DNA from: Vibrio sp. NTOU-M3 | Lineage (GTDB): Bacteria > Pseudomonadota > Gammaproteobacteria > Enterobacterales > Vibrionaceae | Reading direction: 5' to 3' | Length of the DNA stretch: 64,000 nt | Assembly: GCF_040869035.1 (NCBI RefSeq) | Contig: NZ_CP162100.1 | Coordinates: forward strand, 2,480,001-2,544,000 | In this document: positions 51,675 to 60,426 of the stretch, one piece after another | Layout of the letters: the number at the start of each line of letters is the position of its first letter | Numbering within the stretch: the stretch's first letter is position 1 | Notes under the pieces: model-generated | The model's input: only the letters and a program-made list of their open reading frames with translations | Database searches by the model: none | Told to the model about the DNA's origin: nothing | Program-made: the position numbers and the translations under genes

Positions 51675-52706
51675 ATGGCTTACTTTTCTTTGGCCTTTGG
51701 TACGGCAACCAAAAACCGCGATGGAAAAATCATTGAAGCATTTTTTCCAAACCCAGTCCTTAACCCAGCAGACGCTCTTGTTGAGGCTGTAGCAAAAGTG
51801 GCAGGTTACGAACAAGGTAACCAAGCTATCGAAATCTCTGCAGCACAAAGTGCAGAACTCAGCGCAGCTTTTGAAGCAAATGGCGATGCAGCAAATGCAT
51901 CATTTGCAGCGAAAGCAGCAGAGTCTGCCCAGCCTCTAGTTCTTGTTGTGCTAGCAACTGACGAAAAGCCAGCGTCTGTTTCTGAAGGCTTCCTAAAACT
52001 TCAATTGATCTCTAATCGCCTAGTTCAACCACACGGCACAGTACTAGACGGTATCTTCGGTTTGCTGCACAACATCGCTTGGACAAATGAAGGCCCAATC
52101 GACCTACCTGAACTTGCGGATCGTCAAATCGAAGCTCGCCTAGCAGGCCGTGCTTTGTCTGTCGACTGTGTAGACAAGTTCCCTAAAATGGTGGATTACG
52201 TGGTTCCTGCTGGCGTTCGTATCGCTGACACTTCTCGTGTACGTCTAGGCGCACATGTAGGTGAAGGTACTACCGTCATGCACGAAGGTTTCATCAACTT
52301 CAACGCGGGTACTACTGGCGTAAGCATGGTTGAAGGTCGTATCTCTGCAGGCGTTGTTGTTGGCAATGGCTCAGACATCGGTGGCGGTGCCTCTATCATG
52401 GGTACACTATCTGGCGGCGGTACTGTGGTTGTTTCTATCGGTGAGAACTCACTACTTGGTGCCAATGCAGGTTTAGGTTTCCCTCTAGGTGATCGCTGTA
52501 CTGTTGAGTCTGGTTTGTATGTTACTGCGGGTTCGAAAGTACGTATGCTTGACTCTTCTGGTCAAGAAGTGGAAATCGTTAAAGCACGTGACCTTGCTGG
52601 CGTTTCCGATCTTCTATTCCGCCGCAACTCAGTGACGGGTCAAATCGAATGCCTAGCAAACAAATCTGCAGTTGAGCTAAACAGCGAGCTACACAGCAAT
52701 AACTAA
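51675..52706 (+). CDS. dapD: Tetrahydrodipicolinate N-succinyltransferase (type 2 DapD)
   Basis: 343 residues. DapD succinylates tetrahydrodipicolinate on the way to meso-DAP and lysine. The hexapeptide-repeat left-handed beta-helix is visible in VRLGAHVGEGTTVMHEGFIN, then GVSMVEGRISAGVVVGNGSD and IGGGASIMGTLSGGGTVVVS. The longer N-terminal domain than E. coli DapD (274) marks the 343-residue DapD class of vibrios, Pseudomonas and actinobacteria. I chose the ATG at 51675, with GGAG 7 bases upstream, not the TTG two codons before it. Confidence 0.93.
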   Translation: MAYFSLAFGTATKNRDGKIIEAFFPNPVLNPADALVEAVAKVAGYEQGNQAIEISAAQSAELSAAFEANGDAANASFAAKAAESAQPLVLVVLATDEKPASVSEGFLKLQLISNRLVQPHGTVLDGIFGLLHNIAWTNEGPIDLPELADRQIEARLAGRALSVDCVDKFPKMVDYVVPAGVRIADTSRVRLGAHVGEGTTVMHEGFINFNAGTTGVSMVEGRISAGVVVGNGSDIGGGASIMGTLSGGGTVVVSIGENSLLGANAGLGFPLGDRCTVESGLYVTAGSKVRMLDSSGQEVEIVKARDLAGVSDLLFRRNSVTGQIECLANKSAVELNSELHSNN

Positions 52707-52734
52707 TCACATTCGTGATAAGGTTTTAGTCGAT

Positions 52735-52764
52735 CCTCGGTCATATTGGCCGAGGCTTTTTCTT
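52735..52764 (+). terminator. Intrinsic terminator of dapD
   Basis: CCTCGGTC and GGCCGAGG form a stem (one G-T pair) with a short ATATT loop and are followed by CTTTTTCTTT. Confidence 0.85.
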
Positions 52765-53047
52765 TCGAAAACCATTGTAATTGGTACGACCAGAACAATA
52801 ATCCTCCCTCATTCTTTTATCATTTTTCACTCTAGCGCGGTATTTTTCTTTACCTCAACCCTTCACATTTCATTAATAATGGTTAACAAATTGTAATTAA
52901 CACAATAAGTTAGCATTATCTCAATAAGTTTTTACGATTCTACACCCCTTACCAATACAGCCTTCCTTGTTGTACATAGCCCTTTTATTCGTTTTTGCGT
53001 AAATAATGACATATTTAACAAAAAATCTATTTTCATTTAATAAAAGC

Positions 53048-53063
53048 ATGCTCGAACGCTCAT
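53048..53063. promoter_or_regulatory. GlpR-operator-like motif upstream of glpF
   Basis: ATGCTCGAACGCTCAT resembles ATGTTCGTTCGCTCAA upstream of glpD (56732-56747), 12 of 16 positions alike. Both contain TCG...CG halves like the GlpR half-site ATGTTCG. It lies about 100 bases before glpF in a 453-base dapD-glpF gap that otherwise holds only the dapD terminator and AT-rich promoter sequence. Confidence 0.55.
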
Positions 53064-53159
53064 TTTGATTGTTTGTTTATTTTCGCAATCGTTTTTATAT
53101 GCACAATGACAGCGTGCCAGAACCACTCTGGTGCATGTGAAACAAAAAGGACTCTGCAC

Positions 53160-54014
53160 ATGACTACAACAAAACAACCCTCCCTACTGGGAGCGTGCCT
53201 GGCCGAGTTTATTGGTACAGGACTCTTAATCTTTTTTGGCGTCGGCTGCGTCGCCGCACTGGTATTAGCGGGTGCACAATTCGGGCAATGGGAAATCAGT
53301 ATCGTTTGGGGATTCGGGGTCTCCATCGCGATTTACTGTACCGCTGGCGTTTCAGGGGCCCACATAAACCCTGCCGTGACCATCGCTTTAGCGGCTTTCC
53401 ACGGTTTTGATAAAGCAAAAGTACTGCCTTACATTATCTCTCAACTTCTTGGTGCTTTTTGCTCTGCGGCTTTGGTTTACAGCCTATACAGTAACCTGTT
53501 TACTGAATACGAAATCGCACATAACTTTGTGCGCAGTAGTGAAGAAGCCCTTGCGACTGCGGGTATTTTCTCTACCTACCCGAACGCTGCACTCTCATTC
53601 TTTGGCGCTTTTGCGGTTGAATTTGTCATTACCGCAGTTCTCATGTTTGCCATTTTGGCTCTCGGTGATGAGAACAATGGCGCATCACGTGGTGCGATGA
53701 ACCCGCTGCTGATCGGTATTCTGATCGCCGTCATTGGTGGTTCACTTGGTCCACTAACCGGATTTGCCATGAATCCAGCGCGTGATTTTGGTCCGAAATT
53801 ATTTGCCTACTTTGCAGGTTGGGATTACGCCCTATCCGGTGCCCGTGATATTCCTTATTTCATCGTACCGATTTTGGCACCTATCGCTGGCGCTTGCTTT
53901 GGCGGCTGGCTCTATCCAAAAGCAATTGCAGCACACCTGCCTCAGGTTGGCCAAGGCTGTACCATTCCAAATCAGTGCGACAGCACTGAAGAAACAGAAC
54001 AAGCTCGCGTTTAA
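53160..54014 (+). CDS. glpF: Glycerol uptake facilitator GlpF
   Basis: 284 residues, aquaglyceroporin fold of six helices and two half-helices. The two NPA boxes are GAHINPAVTIALAAF and FAMNPARDFGPK; Asp after the second is the mark of glycerol-permeable members. I chose the ATG at 53160, with AAGG 12 bases upstream, although the frame is open from 53073. It admits glycerol passively for GlpK, whose gene follows 45 bases later. Confidence 0.95.
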   Translation: MTTTKQPSLLGACLAEFIGTGLLIFFGVGCVAALVLAGAQFGQWEISIVWGFGVSIAIYCTAGVSGAHINPAVTIALAAFHGFDKAKVLPYIISQLLGAFCSAALVYSLYSNLFTEYEIAHNFVRSSEEALATAGIFSTYPNAALSFFGAFAVEFVITAVLMFAILALGDENNGASRGAMNPLLIGILIAVIGGSLGPLTGFAMNPARDFGPKLFAYFAGWDYALSGARDIPYFIVPILAPIAGACFGGWLYPKAIAAHLPQVGQGCTIPNQCDSTEETEQARV

Positions 54015-54059
54015 CGCATCACCTAAAATAAACATATAGAGAAACAAAAGGACTCCCCT

Positions 54060-55577
54060 ATGAACGAGCAAAAATACATTGTCGCACTGGATCAAGGCAC
54101 CACCAGTTCACGCGCCGTCGTTCTGGACCATGATGCCAATATTGTCAGTGTTGCTCAGCGCGAGTTTACCCAAATCTATCCAGAAGCTGGATGGGTTGAA
54201 CATGATCCACTCGAGATTTATGCAACGCAAAGCTCTACGTTGGTCGAAGCATTAGGTAAATCAGGTATTCGTAGCGATGAAGTGGCCGCTATTGGCATCA
54301 CTAACCAACGTGAAACCACCATTGTGTGGAACAAAGAAACAGGCAAACCCGTATACAACGCCATTGTCTGGCAATGTCGTCGTACTGCAGAGATCTGTGA
54401 AGAGCTGAAAGCACGCGGTTTGGAAGATTACATTCGCGAAAATACTGGATTGGTATTAGACCCCTACTTCTCAGGAACAAAAGTGAAGTGGATTCTCGAC
54501 AACGTTGAAGGAGCACGCGAAGAAGCGGAAGCGGGCAAATTGCTCTTTGGTACCGTCGATACTTGGTTGGTCTGGAAAATGACCCAAGGCCGCGTACACG
54601 TTACTGACTACACCAATGCATCACGAACCATGCTGTTTAACATTAACAACCTATGCTGGGATGAAAAACTGCTGGCAGAAATGGGGATTCCCGCGTCAAT
54701 GATGCCAGAGGTTAAACGCTCATCTGAAGTGTATGGTCAAACCAACATCGGTGGTAAAGGCGGGACACGTATCCCAATTTCTGGTATTGCAGGGGATCAG
54801 CAAGCCGCGCTCTTTGGCCAAATGTGTGTCCAAGCCGGTCAAGCAAAAAATACTTACGGTACTGGCTGTTTCCTATTGATGAATACGGGCCAAGAGAAAG
54901 TCACATCGAAGAATGGTTTGCTCACCACACTCGCATGTGGGCCGCAAGGTGAACCAGCTTACGCATTAGAAGGGGCAGTCTTTATGGGCGGCGCTTCAAT
55001 CCAGTGGCTGCGTGATGAAATGAAACTCTTAGCCGACGCGAAAGATTCTGAGTATTTCGCGACCAAAGTAGATTCTTCCAATGGCGTGTACGTTGTTCCT
55101 GCATTCACTGGACTTGGCGCACCATATTGGGATGCCTATGCTCGCGGTACCATTGTTGGCTTAACTCGTGGCGTTAACTCCAACCACATCATCCGTGCAA
55201 CCTTGGAAGGCATTGCGTATCAAACACGAGATGTGCTGGATGCGATGCAAGCCGACTCGGGAATTAAGCTATCCGCACTTCGCGTGGACGGTGGAGCCGT
55301 AGCTAATAACTTCTTAATGCAGTTCCAATCCGATGTTCTTGATACCGAAGTGCATCGCCCGAAAGTGACCGAAGTGACCGCACTAGGGGCCGCTTATCTT
55401 GCGGGAATTGCGGTTGGTTTTTGGAATAGCATTGATGAGCTTCAAGGCAAAGCTGAGCTGGATCGTTCGTTCCAACCACATCACGACGAAGAGAAACGTG
55501 AGCGCCGCTACAAAGGCTGGAAGCGTGCAGTGAAGTGTGCGCAAACATGGGCAGAGCTGCGCGATAGCGAAGACTAA
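54060..55577 (+). CDS. glpK: Glycerol kinase
   Basis: 505 residues of the FGGY family. GlpK phosphorylates glycerol to sn-glycerol-3-phosphate and so traps it. [56 protein letters not shown] and [15 protein letters not shown] are diagnostic. Length close to E. coli GlpK (502). AGGACTCCCCT precedes the ATG. It ends at a strong terminator before glpR. Confidence 0.97.
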   Translation: MNEQKYIVALDQGTTSSRAVVLDHDANIVSVAQREFTQIYPEAGWVEHDPLEIYATQSSTLVEALGKSGIRSDEVAAIGITNQRETTIVWNKETGKPVYNAIVWQCRRTAEICEELKARGLEDYIRENTGLVLDPYFSGTKVKWILDNVEGAREEAEAGKLLFGTVDTWLVWKMTQGRVHVTDYTNASRTMLFNINNLCWDEKLLAEMGIPASMMPEVKRSSEVYGQTNIGGKGGTRIPISGIAGDQQAALFGQMCVQAGQAKNTYGTGCFLLMNTGQEKVTSKNGLLTTLACGPQGEPAYALEGAVFMGGASIQWLRDEMKLLADAKDSEYFATKVDSSNGVYVVPAFTGLGAPYWDAYARGTIVGLTRGVNSNHIIRATLEGIAYQTRDVLDAMQADSGIKLSALRVDGGAVANNFLMQFQSDVLDTEVHRPKVTEVTALGAAYLAGIAVGFWNSIDELQGKAELDRSFQPHHDEEKRERRYKGWKRAVKCAQTWAELRDSED

Positions 55578-55603
55578 CGTCACAGTTTCTTCTTGTAATG
55601 AGC

Positions 55604-55632
55604 AAAAGAGCGTTCATCGAGCGCTCTTTTTT
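55604..55632 (+). terminator. Intrinsic terminator of glpFK
   Basis: AAAAGAGCG and CGCTCTTTT pair across a 10-base loop followed by a T-run. Confidence 0.85.
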
Positions 55633-55695
55633 GCGTTTTACGGCGAATTCCTACACCCGTTGCCTTCTCTCCCTGACTGATTTAGAGCACAATAG

Positions 55696-55712
55696 CGAAA
55701 GTAATTATTTCG
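55696..55712. promoter_or_regulatory. Palindrome in the glpR leader
   Basis: CGAAAGTAATTATTTCG has perfect 5-base inverted arms (CGAAA, TTTCG) with a 7-base centre, 43 bases before glpR. The arms resemble half of a GlpR site, so autoregulation is possible. Confidence 0.4.
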
Positions 55713-55754
55713 ATTGAGAAAGCAGTCTTACCTGCACACCTCAGGGAGCTAAGA

Positions 55755-56552
55755 GTGAAGCAAATACCAAGACATCAAGAAATTATCGAATTGGTGAAAA
55801 AACAAGGATATGTGAGCACCGATGAGCTAGTCGAACGCTTTAATGTCAGTCCACAAACCATCCGTCGCGATCTAAACGAACTCGCTGATGAAAATAAAAT
55901 TCGCCGCTATCATGGTGGTGCTACGGTTCCTCTCAGTTCAGAGAACACATCCTACAGCACGCGAAAGTCACAAAACTTTACTGAGAAAGACCTCATCGCA
56001 GAAGAGTTGGTCAAACACATTCCAAATGGCGCAACGCTATTTATTGACATCGGCACCACTCCAGAAGCAGTCGCACGTGCTTTGTGCAAGCACCACAAAC
56101 AGTTGCGGGTGGTTACCAACAACCTCAATGCTGCAACAATTTTACTGCCCAATCCCGACATTACCGTCATTCTTGCCGGGGGAGAGGTCCGAAATCGCGA
56201 TGGCGGCATTGTTGGCGAAGCGACATTAGATTTCATTAAGCAATTCCGCTTGGATTTCGGCATTCTAGGGATCAGCGGTATCGACTTTGACGGGTCATTA
56301 TTGGATTTCGATTATCACGAAGTACGGGTAAAACAAGCCATTATTGAAAACAGTCGCAGCGTTTTTCTTGCCGTTGACCGTTCAAAGTTCGGTCGAAATG
56401 CAATGGTGAAGCTCGGAAATATTGCCCAGATCCACACTCTGTTCACCGACGAGGAGCCACCTGCTGAGATCATGGCAATTCTTGACGAGCACAATATCCC
56501 GGTGGAAACCTTGACCGAAGAACGAGCACTCACTGCCGCATCAAACGAATAA
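55755..56552 (+). CDS. glpR: Glycerol-3-phosphate regulon repressor GlpR (DeoR family)
   Basis: 265 residues. DeoR-type helix-turn-helix at about 19-55 (VSTDELVERFNVSPQTIRRD, LNELADENKIRRYHGGATV), then the isomerase-like sugar-phosphate sensor domain (LFIDIGTTPEAVARAL, VVTNNLNAATIL, GGEVRNRDGGIVGEATLDFI). The start is a GTG with GGGAG six bases upstream. It lies between glpFK and glpD, so the GlpR assignment is firm. Confidence 0.95.
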   Translation: MKQIPRHQEIIELVKKQGYVSTDELVERFNVSPQTIRRDLNELADENKIRRYHGGATVPLSSENTSYSTRKSQNFTEKDLIAEELVKHIPNGATLFIDIGTTPEAVARALCKHHKQLRVVTNNLNAATILLPNPDITVILAGGEVRNRDGGIVGEATLDFIKQFRLDFGILGISGIDFDGSLLDFDYHEVRVKQAIIENSRSVFLAVDRSKFGRNAMVKLGNIAQIHTLFTDEEPPAEIMAILDEHNIPVETLTEERALTAASNE

Positions 56553-56615
56553 CGTCGGGCACGTTTCCTCTTAAGAAACGCTGCCTTCCTTTTTGATACA
56601 CCACTGTTCGTTTTA

Positions 56616-56648
56616 AAAACCTCCTCATTATTGAGGAGGTTTTTTTAT
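56616..56648 (+). terminator. Intrinsic terminator of glpR
   Basis: AAAACCTCCTCA and TGAGGAGGTTTT form a strong stem with a short TTAT loop and are followed by TTTT. Confidence 0.9.
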
Positions 56649-56731
56649 GCGCAAATCACACAAACGAACAAAAACGAAAATAAAAGATGATCACAAACGA
56701 AACATAAGCTACCCTTCTTTTAGCTTCTAAA

Positions 56732-56747
56732 ATGTTCGTTCGCTCAA
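56732..56747. promoter_or_regulatory. GlpR-operator-like motif upstream of glpD
   Basis: ATGTTCGTTCGCTCAA begins with a perfect GlpR half-site ATGTTCG and lies 19 bases before the glpD start. Three further CGAAC/CGAAA half-sites occur at about 56665, 56675 and 56698. The clustering fits GlpR control of glpD. Confidence 0.6.
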
Positions 56748-56765
56748 AATAACAAGGTCAGTTTT

Positions 56766-58310
56766 ATGGATACCAAAACAGAACGCAGTGATTCTCGCTT
56801 GCTAGATTTGATCATCATTGGTGGTGGTATTAATGGTGCTGGGATCGCAGCAGATGCTGCAGGCCGTGGCTTAACCGTAGGGCTTTACGAAGCTCAAGAT
56901 TTCGCATCCGCAACCTCTTCTGCCAGTTCAAAATTAATTCATGGTGGCTTGCGTTATCTCGAGCATTATGAATTTCGCTTGGTTTCGGAAGCGCTTGCTG
57001 AACGTGAAGTGATCCTCAAGAAAGCACCGCATGTCGCTCAGCCGATGCGTTTTCGCCTTCCACATCGCCCTTATCTTCGCCCTGCTTGGATGATCCGTTG
57101 CGGGTTGTTCTTGTATGATCACTTAGGCAAGCGTACAACCTTGCCTGCAAGCCACATGGTGAACTTGGCGCAAACTGGTCTACTCAAAGAAGAGATGAAA
57201 GTAGGTTTTGAGTATTCAGATTGCTGGGTAGATGATGCACGTTTAGTGTTGCTCAACATTTTAGCCGCCAAAGAAAACGGGGCTGAAGTAAGCAACTACA
57301 CCAAAGTAACCCATGCTAGCCGTGAAAATGGAGTATGGCGCGTCATTATTGAAGATCAGATCACTGGAGTTCGCTATGAGCGCTACGCCAAAGCTTTGGT
57401 CAATGCGGCCGGCCCATGGGTGAAACAGTTCTTTGACGACGGAATGAATATCCCATCACCACGTAATATTCGTTTGATCAAAGGCTCGCACATTGTGGTT
57501 CCAAAAGTACACGATGACGAACAAGCCTACATTCTACAAAACAAAGATGGCCGTATCGTCTTTGTGATCCCTTATATGAAAGAGTTTTCGATCATTGGTA
57601 CGACCGATGTCGAATACAACGGCGATCCACGCGATGTCGCCATCAACGAGGAAGAAGTCGATTACTTGATTGATATCGTCAATCAACACTTTATCCATCA
57701 AATCAGCCGTGATGATGTGGTCTGGACATACAGCGGTGTTCGTCCTTTATGTGATGATGAATCGGATTCACCACAAGCGATTACCCGTGATTACACCTTA
57801 GAGTTAGATCAGGAATACGATCAAGCCCCATTACTCTCAATATTTGGTGGAAAGCTCACGACCTATCGTAAATTGGGTGAAGCCGCGATGAAGAAGTTGG
57901 AGCCTTTCTTTACCAAGATGGGGAAACCTTGGACAGCAACAGATAGTTTACCCGGCGGTAACTTCAGTTGCAGCCGCGAGCAATTGGCTCAATCACTTAA
58001 AGCTCAATACCCATGGCTCAGTGATAAACACGCTTTTCGTTATGTGTGCCAATTTGGTACCTACGCAAGGAAAGTATTAGCAAACACCCATTCAGAAATG
58101 GACATGGGAACGCGTTTTGCTGATGGGGTTTATCAACAAGAAATCGACTATATGATTGAGCATGAACTGGTTAAAAACGGGCAGGACTTACTGTGGCGCC
58201 GGACCAAACTAGGTCTCTATCTAACCCAAGAAGAGCAGCAACATGTGTGTGACTACATCGCCCAGCAGCATCCAGAAAACAAAGTCTTGGATTTCTGCAA
58301 GGTGAGTTAA
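56766..58310 (+). CDS. glpD: Aerobic glycerol-3-phosphate dehydrogenase
   Basis: 514 residues. A membrane-associated FAD enzyme that oxidises glycerol-3-phosphate to DHAP and passes electrons to quinone. FAD-binding motif IIIGGGINGAGIAADAAGRG near residue 17, then SSASSKLIHGGLRYLEHYEF, GTTDVEYNGDPRDVAIN and GVRPLCDDE. The C-terminal domain runs from about 390. Length near E. coli GlpD (501). It is last in the glpFKRD cluster, which channels glycerol into glycolysis. Confidence 0.96.
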   Translation: MDTKTERSDSRLLDLIIIGGGINGAGIAADAAGRGLTVGLYEAQDFASATSSASSKLIHGGLRYLEHYEFRLVSEALAEREVILKKAPHVAQPMRFRLPHRPYLRPAWMIRCGLFLYDHLGKRTTLPASHMVNLAQTGLLKEEMKVGFEYSDCWVDDARLVLLNILAAKENGAEVSNYTKVTHASRENGVWRVIIEDQITGVRYERYAKALVNAAGPWVKQFFDDGMNIPSPRNIRLIKGSHIVVPKVHDDEQAYILQNKDGRIVFVIPYMKEFSIIGTTDVEYNGDPRDVAINEEEVDYLIDIVNQHFIHQISRDDVVWTYSGVRPLCDDESDSPQAITRDYTLELDQEYDQAPLLSIFGGKLTTYRKLGEAAMKKLEPFFTKMGKPWTATDSLPGGNFSCSREQLAQSLKAQYPWLSDKHAFRYVCQFGTYARKVLANTHSEMDMGTRFADGVYQQEIDYMIEHELVKNGQDLLWRRTKLGLYLTQEEQQHVCDYIAQQHPENKVLDFCKVS

Positions 58311-58358
58311 TCACGCTAAGGTAATGCATCTAACCGAGATGAAATAGGCTCATAAATA

Positions 58359-58385
58359 AAGGCTTGGATTCTTTCCAAGCCTTGT
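58359..58385 (+). terminator. Hairpin terminator of glpD
   Basis: AAGGCTTGGA and TCCAAGCCTT form a 10-bp stem with a TTCTT-type loop. The T-run is short (TTGTT). Confidence 0.75.
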
Positions 58386-58411
58386 TCATCCAGCGAGCTC
58401 TTTAATTCCCC

Positions 58412-59596
58412 TTAACCTGGATGACCGTCAACTCTTGGCGTGACAAGCATCAAACCAAACTTCACTATGAATAGTGTAAATCCGACACACCATAACAGTG
58501 CGCTGATATTTACCAATGTCATCAATTGCGCCGGGAAAAAAGCGACTCCAATACCCCGTATGATCGCAGCTAACCCAATCACAACAAATGCTAAGCTCAT
58601 CGAAGGCCCTTGATAAATGGCACGTCCGGTGTGGCCCATGGTCACCCTCGCAATCATCGCTAAGATCAAACCACCCAGAGCTCCAATCGCAAATAGGTGC
58701 AGCATGTTGTGCGCTGCAAACGGATTATTCAATATACCTCGTAACAACAAACTAGCAGGAATAAAGAAATACGCTAAATGCAATGACCATACTAAAGGCT
58801 CTTTCCACGTTTTCCATGGTTGCCAACGAAGCAACTTAGCAAGATGAGCAAGCCCTGCAATCAGCATCAATGGCTGACCTACTTCCATCATTGTGACTGG
58901 GAAAAAGCTCATTAAGAACAAGCAAACAACCGGAACATTGGCGAGCCACTCTAACCAAAGCAATGGCTGCGGTTTTTCGAAGTTAAAACGACGAGCAGTA
59001 AAGAATGGAATCACTCGCGCGCCCATGACGGAAAGCAGCAAGGTAAACCACCAAAGCATTGCACTCCAGACCGCAGATGCGGTAAAGGGTGGCATCCCTT
59101 TAATCGTTGCATAACTTGCAAAGTTAGCCGCTATCGCCAGCAGAAATAGAGGCACAAAAAACAAATTGCGCCAACCTTTAGCCTGCACCACTCGCCATCC
59201 GATCTCGTAGGCTGCAACCAATAAAAATAGCGCTTCAACACTTGAGATGAGCCAAAGCGGCGCCGGCGTCCAAAACATCACTCTTGGTGCAATCCATAAC
59301 GCCACCAGCAACCCCAAACGATAATGCTTAGTTCCGTTAATGCCTGTCCAGTTTTGCACCGCAGTTAAAACAAACCCCACCACAATCGCCATCGCAAAGC
59401 CAAATAACATCTCATGCACATGCCACCAAAGTGCAGGAACAGACAAAATACTGGGCTGACCTTTTTGAAACATCCAGACCCAGACAGCAATGGCGAGAAC
59501 CGCATAGATACTGCCTAGCAAAAAAAACGGGCGAAATCCTAAACGCAGGCAAGCGGGAATCGCCTCTTCTACTTTCTTATCGGTAATATTGAGCAT
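58412..59596 (-). CDS. nnrS: NnrS family nitric-oxide-stress membrane protein
   Basis: 394 residues with about twelve hydrophobic helices. ACLRLGFRPFFLLGSIYAVL and WWHVHEMLFGFAMAIVVGFV are the NnrS hallmarks, with several His residues in helices (HVHEM, HNMLHLFAIGALGG, MGHTGR) that fit the haem/copper role reported for the family. NnrS protects against nitrosative stress in V. cholerae. GGAG lies six bases before the ATG. Upstream are a -24/-12 promoter and three GT-N7-AC sites, so NorR/sigma-54 control is very likely. Confidence 0.92.
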   Translation of the reverse strand: MLNITDKKVEEAIPACLRLGFRPFFLLGSIYAVLAIAVWVWMFQKGQPSILSVPALWWHVHEMLFGFAMAIVVGFVLTAVQNWTGINGTKHYRLGLLVALWIAPRVMFWTPAPLWLISSVEALFLLVAAYEIGWRVVQAKGWRNLFFVPLFLLAIAANFASYATIKGMPPFTASAVWSAMLWWFTLLLSVMGARVIPFFTARRFNFEKPQPLLWLEWLANVPVVCLFLMSFFPVTMMEVGQPLMLIAGLAHLAKLLRWQPWKTWKEPLVWSLHLAYFFIPASLLLRGILNNPFAAHNMLHLFAIGALGGLILAMIARVTMGHTGRAIYQGPSMSLAFVVIGLAAIIRGIGVAFFPAQLMTLVNISALLWCVGFTLFIVKFGLMLVTPRVDGHPG

Positions 59597-59630
59597 GTAT
59601 GGCTCCTCAAACTTATATACTCGCTAATAA

Positions 59631-59648
59631 AGCATTTTTTGTTCCAAG
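59631..59648 (-). promoter_or_regulatory. Sigma-54 (-24/-12) promoter of nnrS
   Basis: On the minus strand TTGGAACAAAAAATGCT keeps the invariant GG and GC dinucleotides 12 bases apart, against consensus TTGGCACNNNNNTTGCT. It lies about 35 bases upstream of the nnrS start, leaving room for a short leader with a good ribosome site. Confidence 0.7.
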
Positions 59649-59671
59649 AATTTAATCCATTAAAAATCATA

Positions 59672-59736
59672 GTGATAATGACAAAAAAGATATAAATACA
59701 AGTCATAATGACCTATCAAAATAAAGTCATTATGAC
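59672..59736. promoter_or_regulatory. Three NorR-type enhancer sites
   Basis: GTGATAATGAC (59672-59682), GTCATAATGAC (59702-59712) and GTCATTATGAC (59726-59736) each fit the NorR core GT-N7-AC. Three such sites upstream of a sigma-54 promoter is the arrangement established for norV of E. coli. Confidence 0.75.
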
Positions 59737-59864
59737 TACAAAAATACAATATCACATGTTCGACTAGGCATATGTTATGAAATTTAGCTGCTGTATCTTT
59801 GGATGAAAAGCCGTTAGCTTAAATGCAACACAGCACTGGTTGTTCTAACACTAGGAGACAGTTA

Positions 59865-60419
59865 ATGACCATGTACATTTTCGGTTATGGTAGCTTGATC
59901 AATTCAGCATCGCGACGACTTACAGGCAAAACCGCTCCTGCTATCCCCGCAATTGCACATGGTTATGTTCGTTATTGGGGAAAAGTAGACGAGAGCTACA
60001 TTTTGTCACCACTGGTTGTTGATAAAGGCGAAGGTCAGGTGAATGGCGTTTTGCTTGAAGTCTGCCAGCAAGAGTTAAAAGAGTTTGATCGACGAGAGCG
60101 AGGCTATCATCGCGTTCGGGTACCACTTGAGCAGCTCCATTGCGATGAATCGGTGCCAAACGACAGTGAAGTGTGGGTTTACATTAAAAACAACCCTGAG
60201 CCCCCCTGTGAGTTAAGCCCGATTATGCAAACTTATGTCGATACGGTTTTAGCAGGCTGTTTAGAGATCTCAGAGCAATTTGCCAAACAATTTGTGCAAC
60301 ACACCATCGGATGGCATTTTCCACGAGAAAACGACAGACTCGCGCCGAAATACGCTAACCTCGCAGGTGTAACTTGCGAACACCACCCTCATATTGATGC
60401 GCTGATCGCCGCCACATAG
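59865..60419 (+). CDS. GGCT-fold (gamma-glutamylcyclotransferase-like) protein
   Basis: 184 residues. MTMYIFGYGSLIN carries the YGSL substrate-loop motif of the GGCT/AIG2 fold, and LKEFDRRERGYHRVRV contains the likely catalytic Glu. Members act on gamma-glutamyl peptides or amines; this one's substrate is unknown. I chose the ATG at 59865, with GGAG 7 bases upstream. It is divergent from nnrS; the NorR sites lie between them but nearer to nnrS. Confidence 0.82.
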   Translation: MTMYIFGYGSLINSASRRLTGKTAPAIPAIAHGYVRYWGKVDESYILSPLVVDKGEGQVNGVLLEVCQQELKEFDRRERGYHRVRVPLEQLHCDESVPNDSEVWVYIKNNPEPPCELSPIMQTYVDTVLAGCLEISEQFAKQFVQHTIGWHFPRENDRLAPKYANLAGVTCEHHPHIDALIAAT

Positions 60420-60426
60420 TCCGAAT

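Noticed and set aside
53073..53159. Longer GlpF start at 53073
   Set aside because: It would extend into promoter sequence; AAGG and the family N-terminus support the ATG at 53160.
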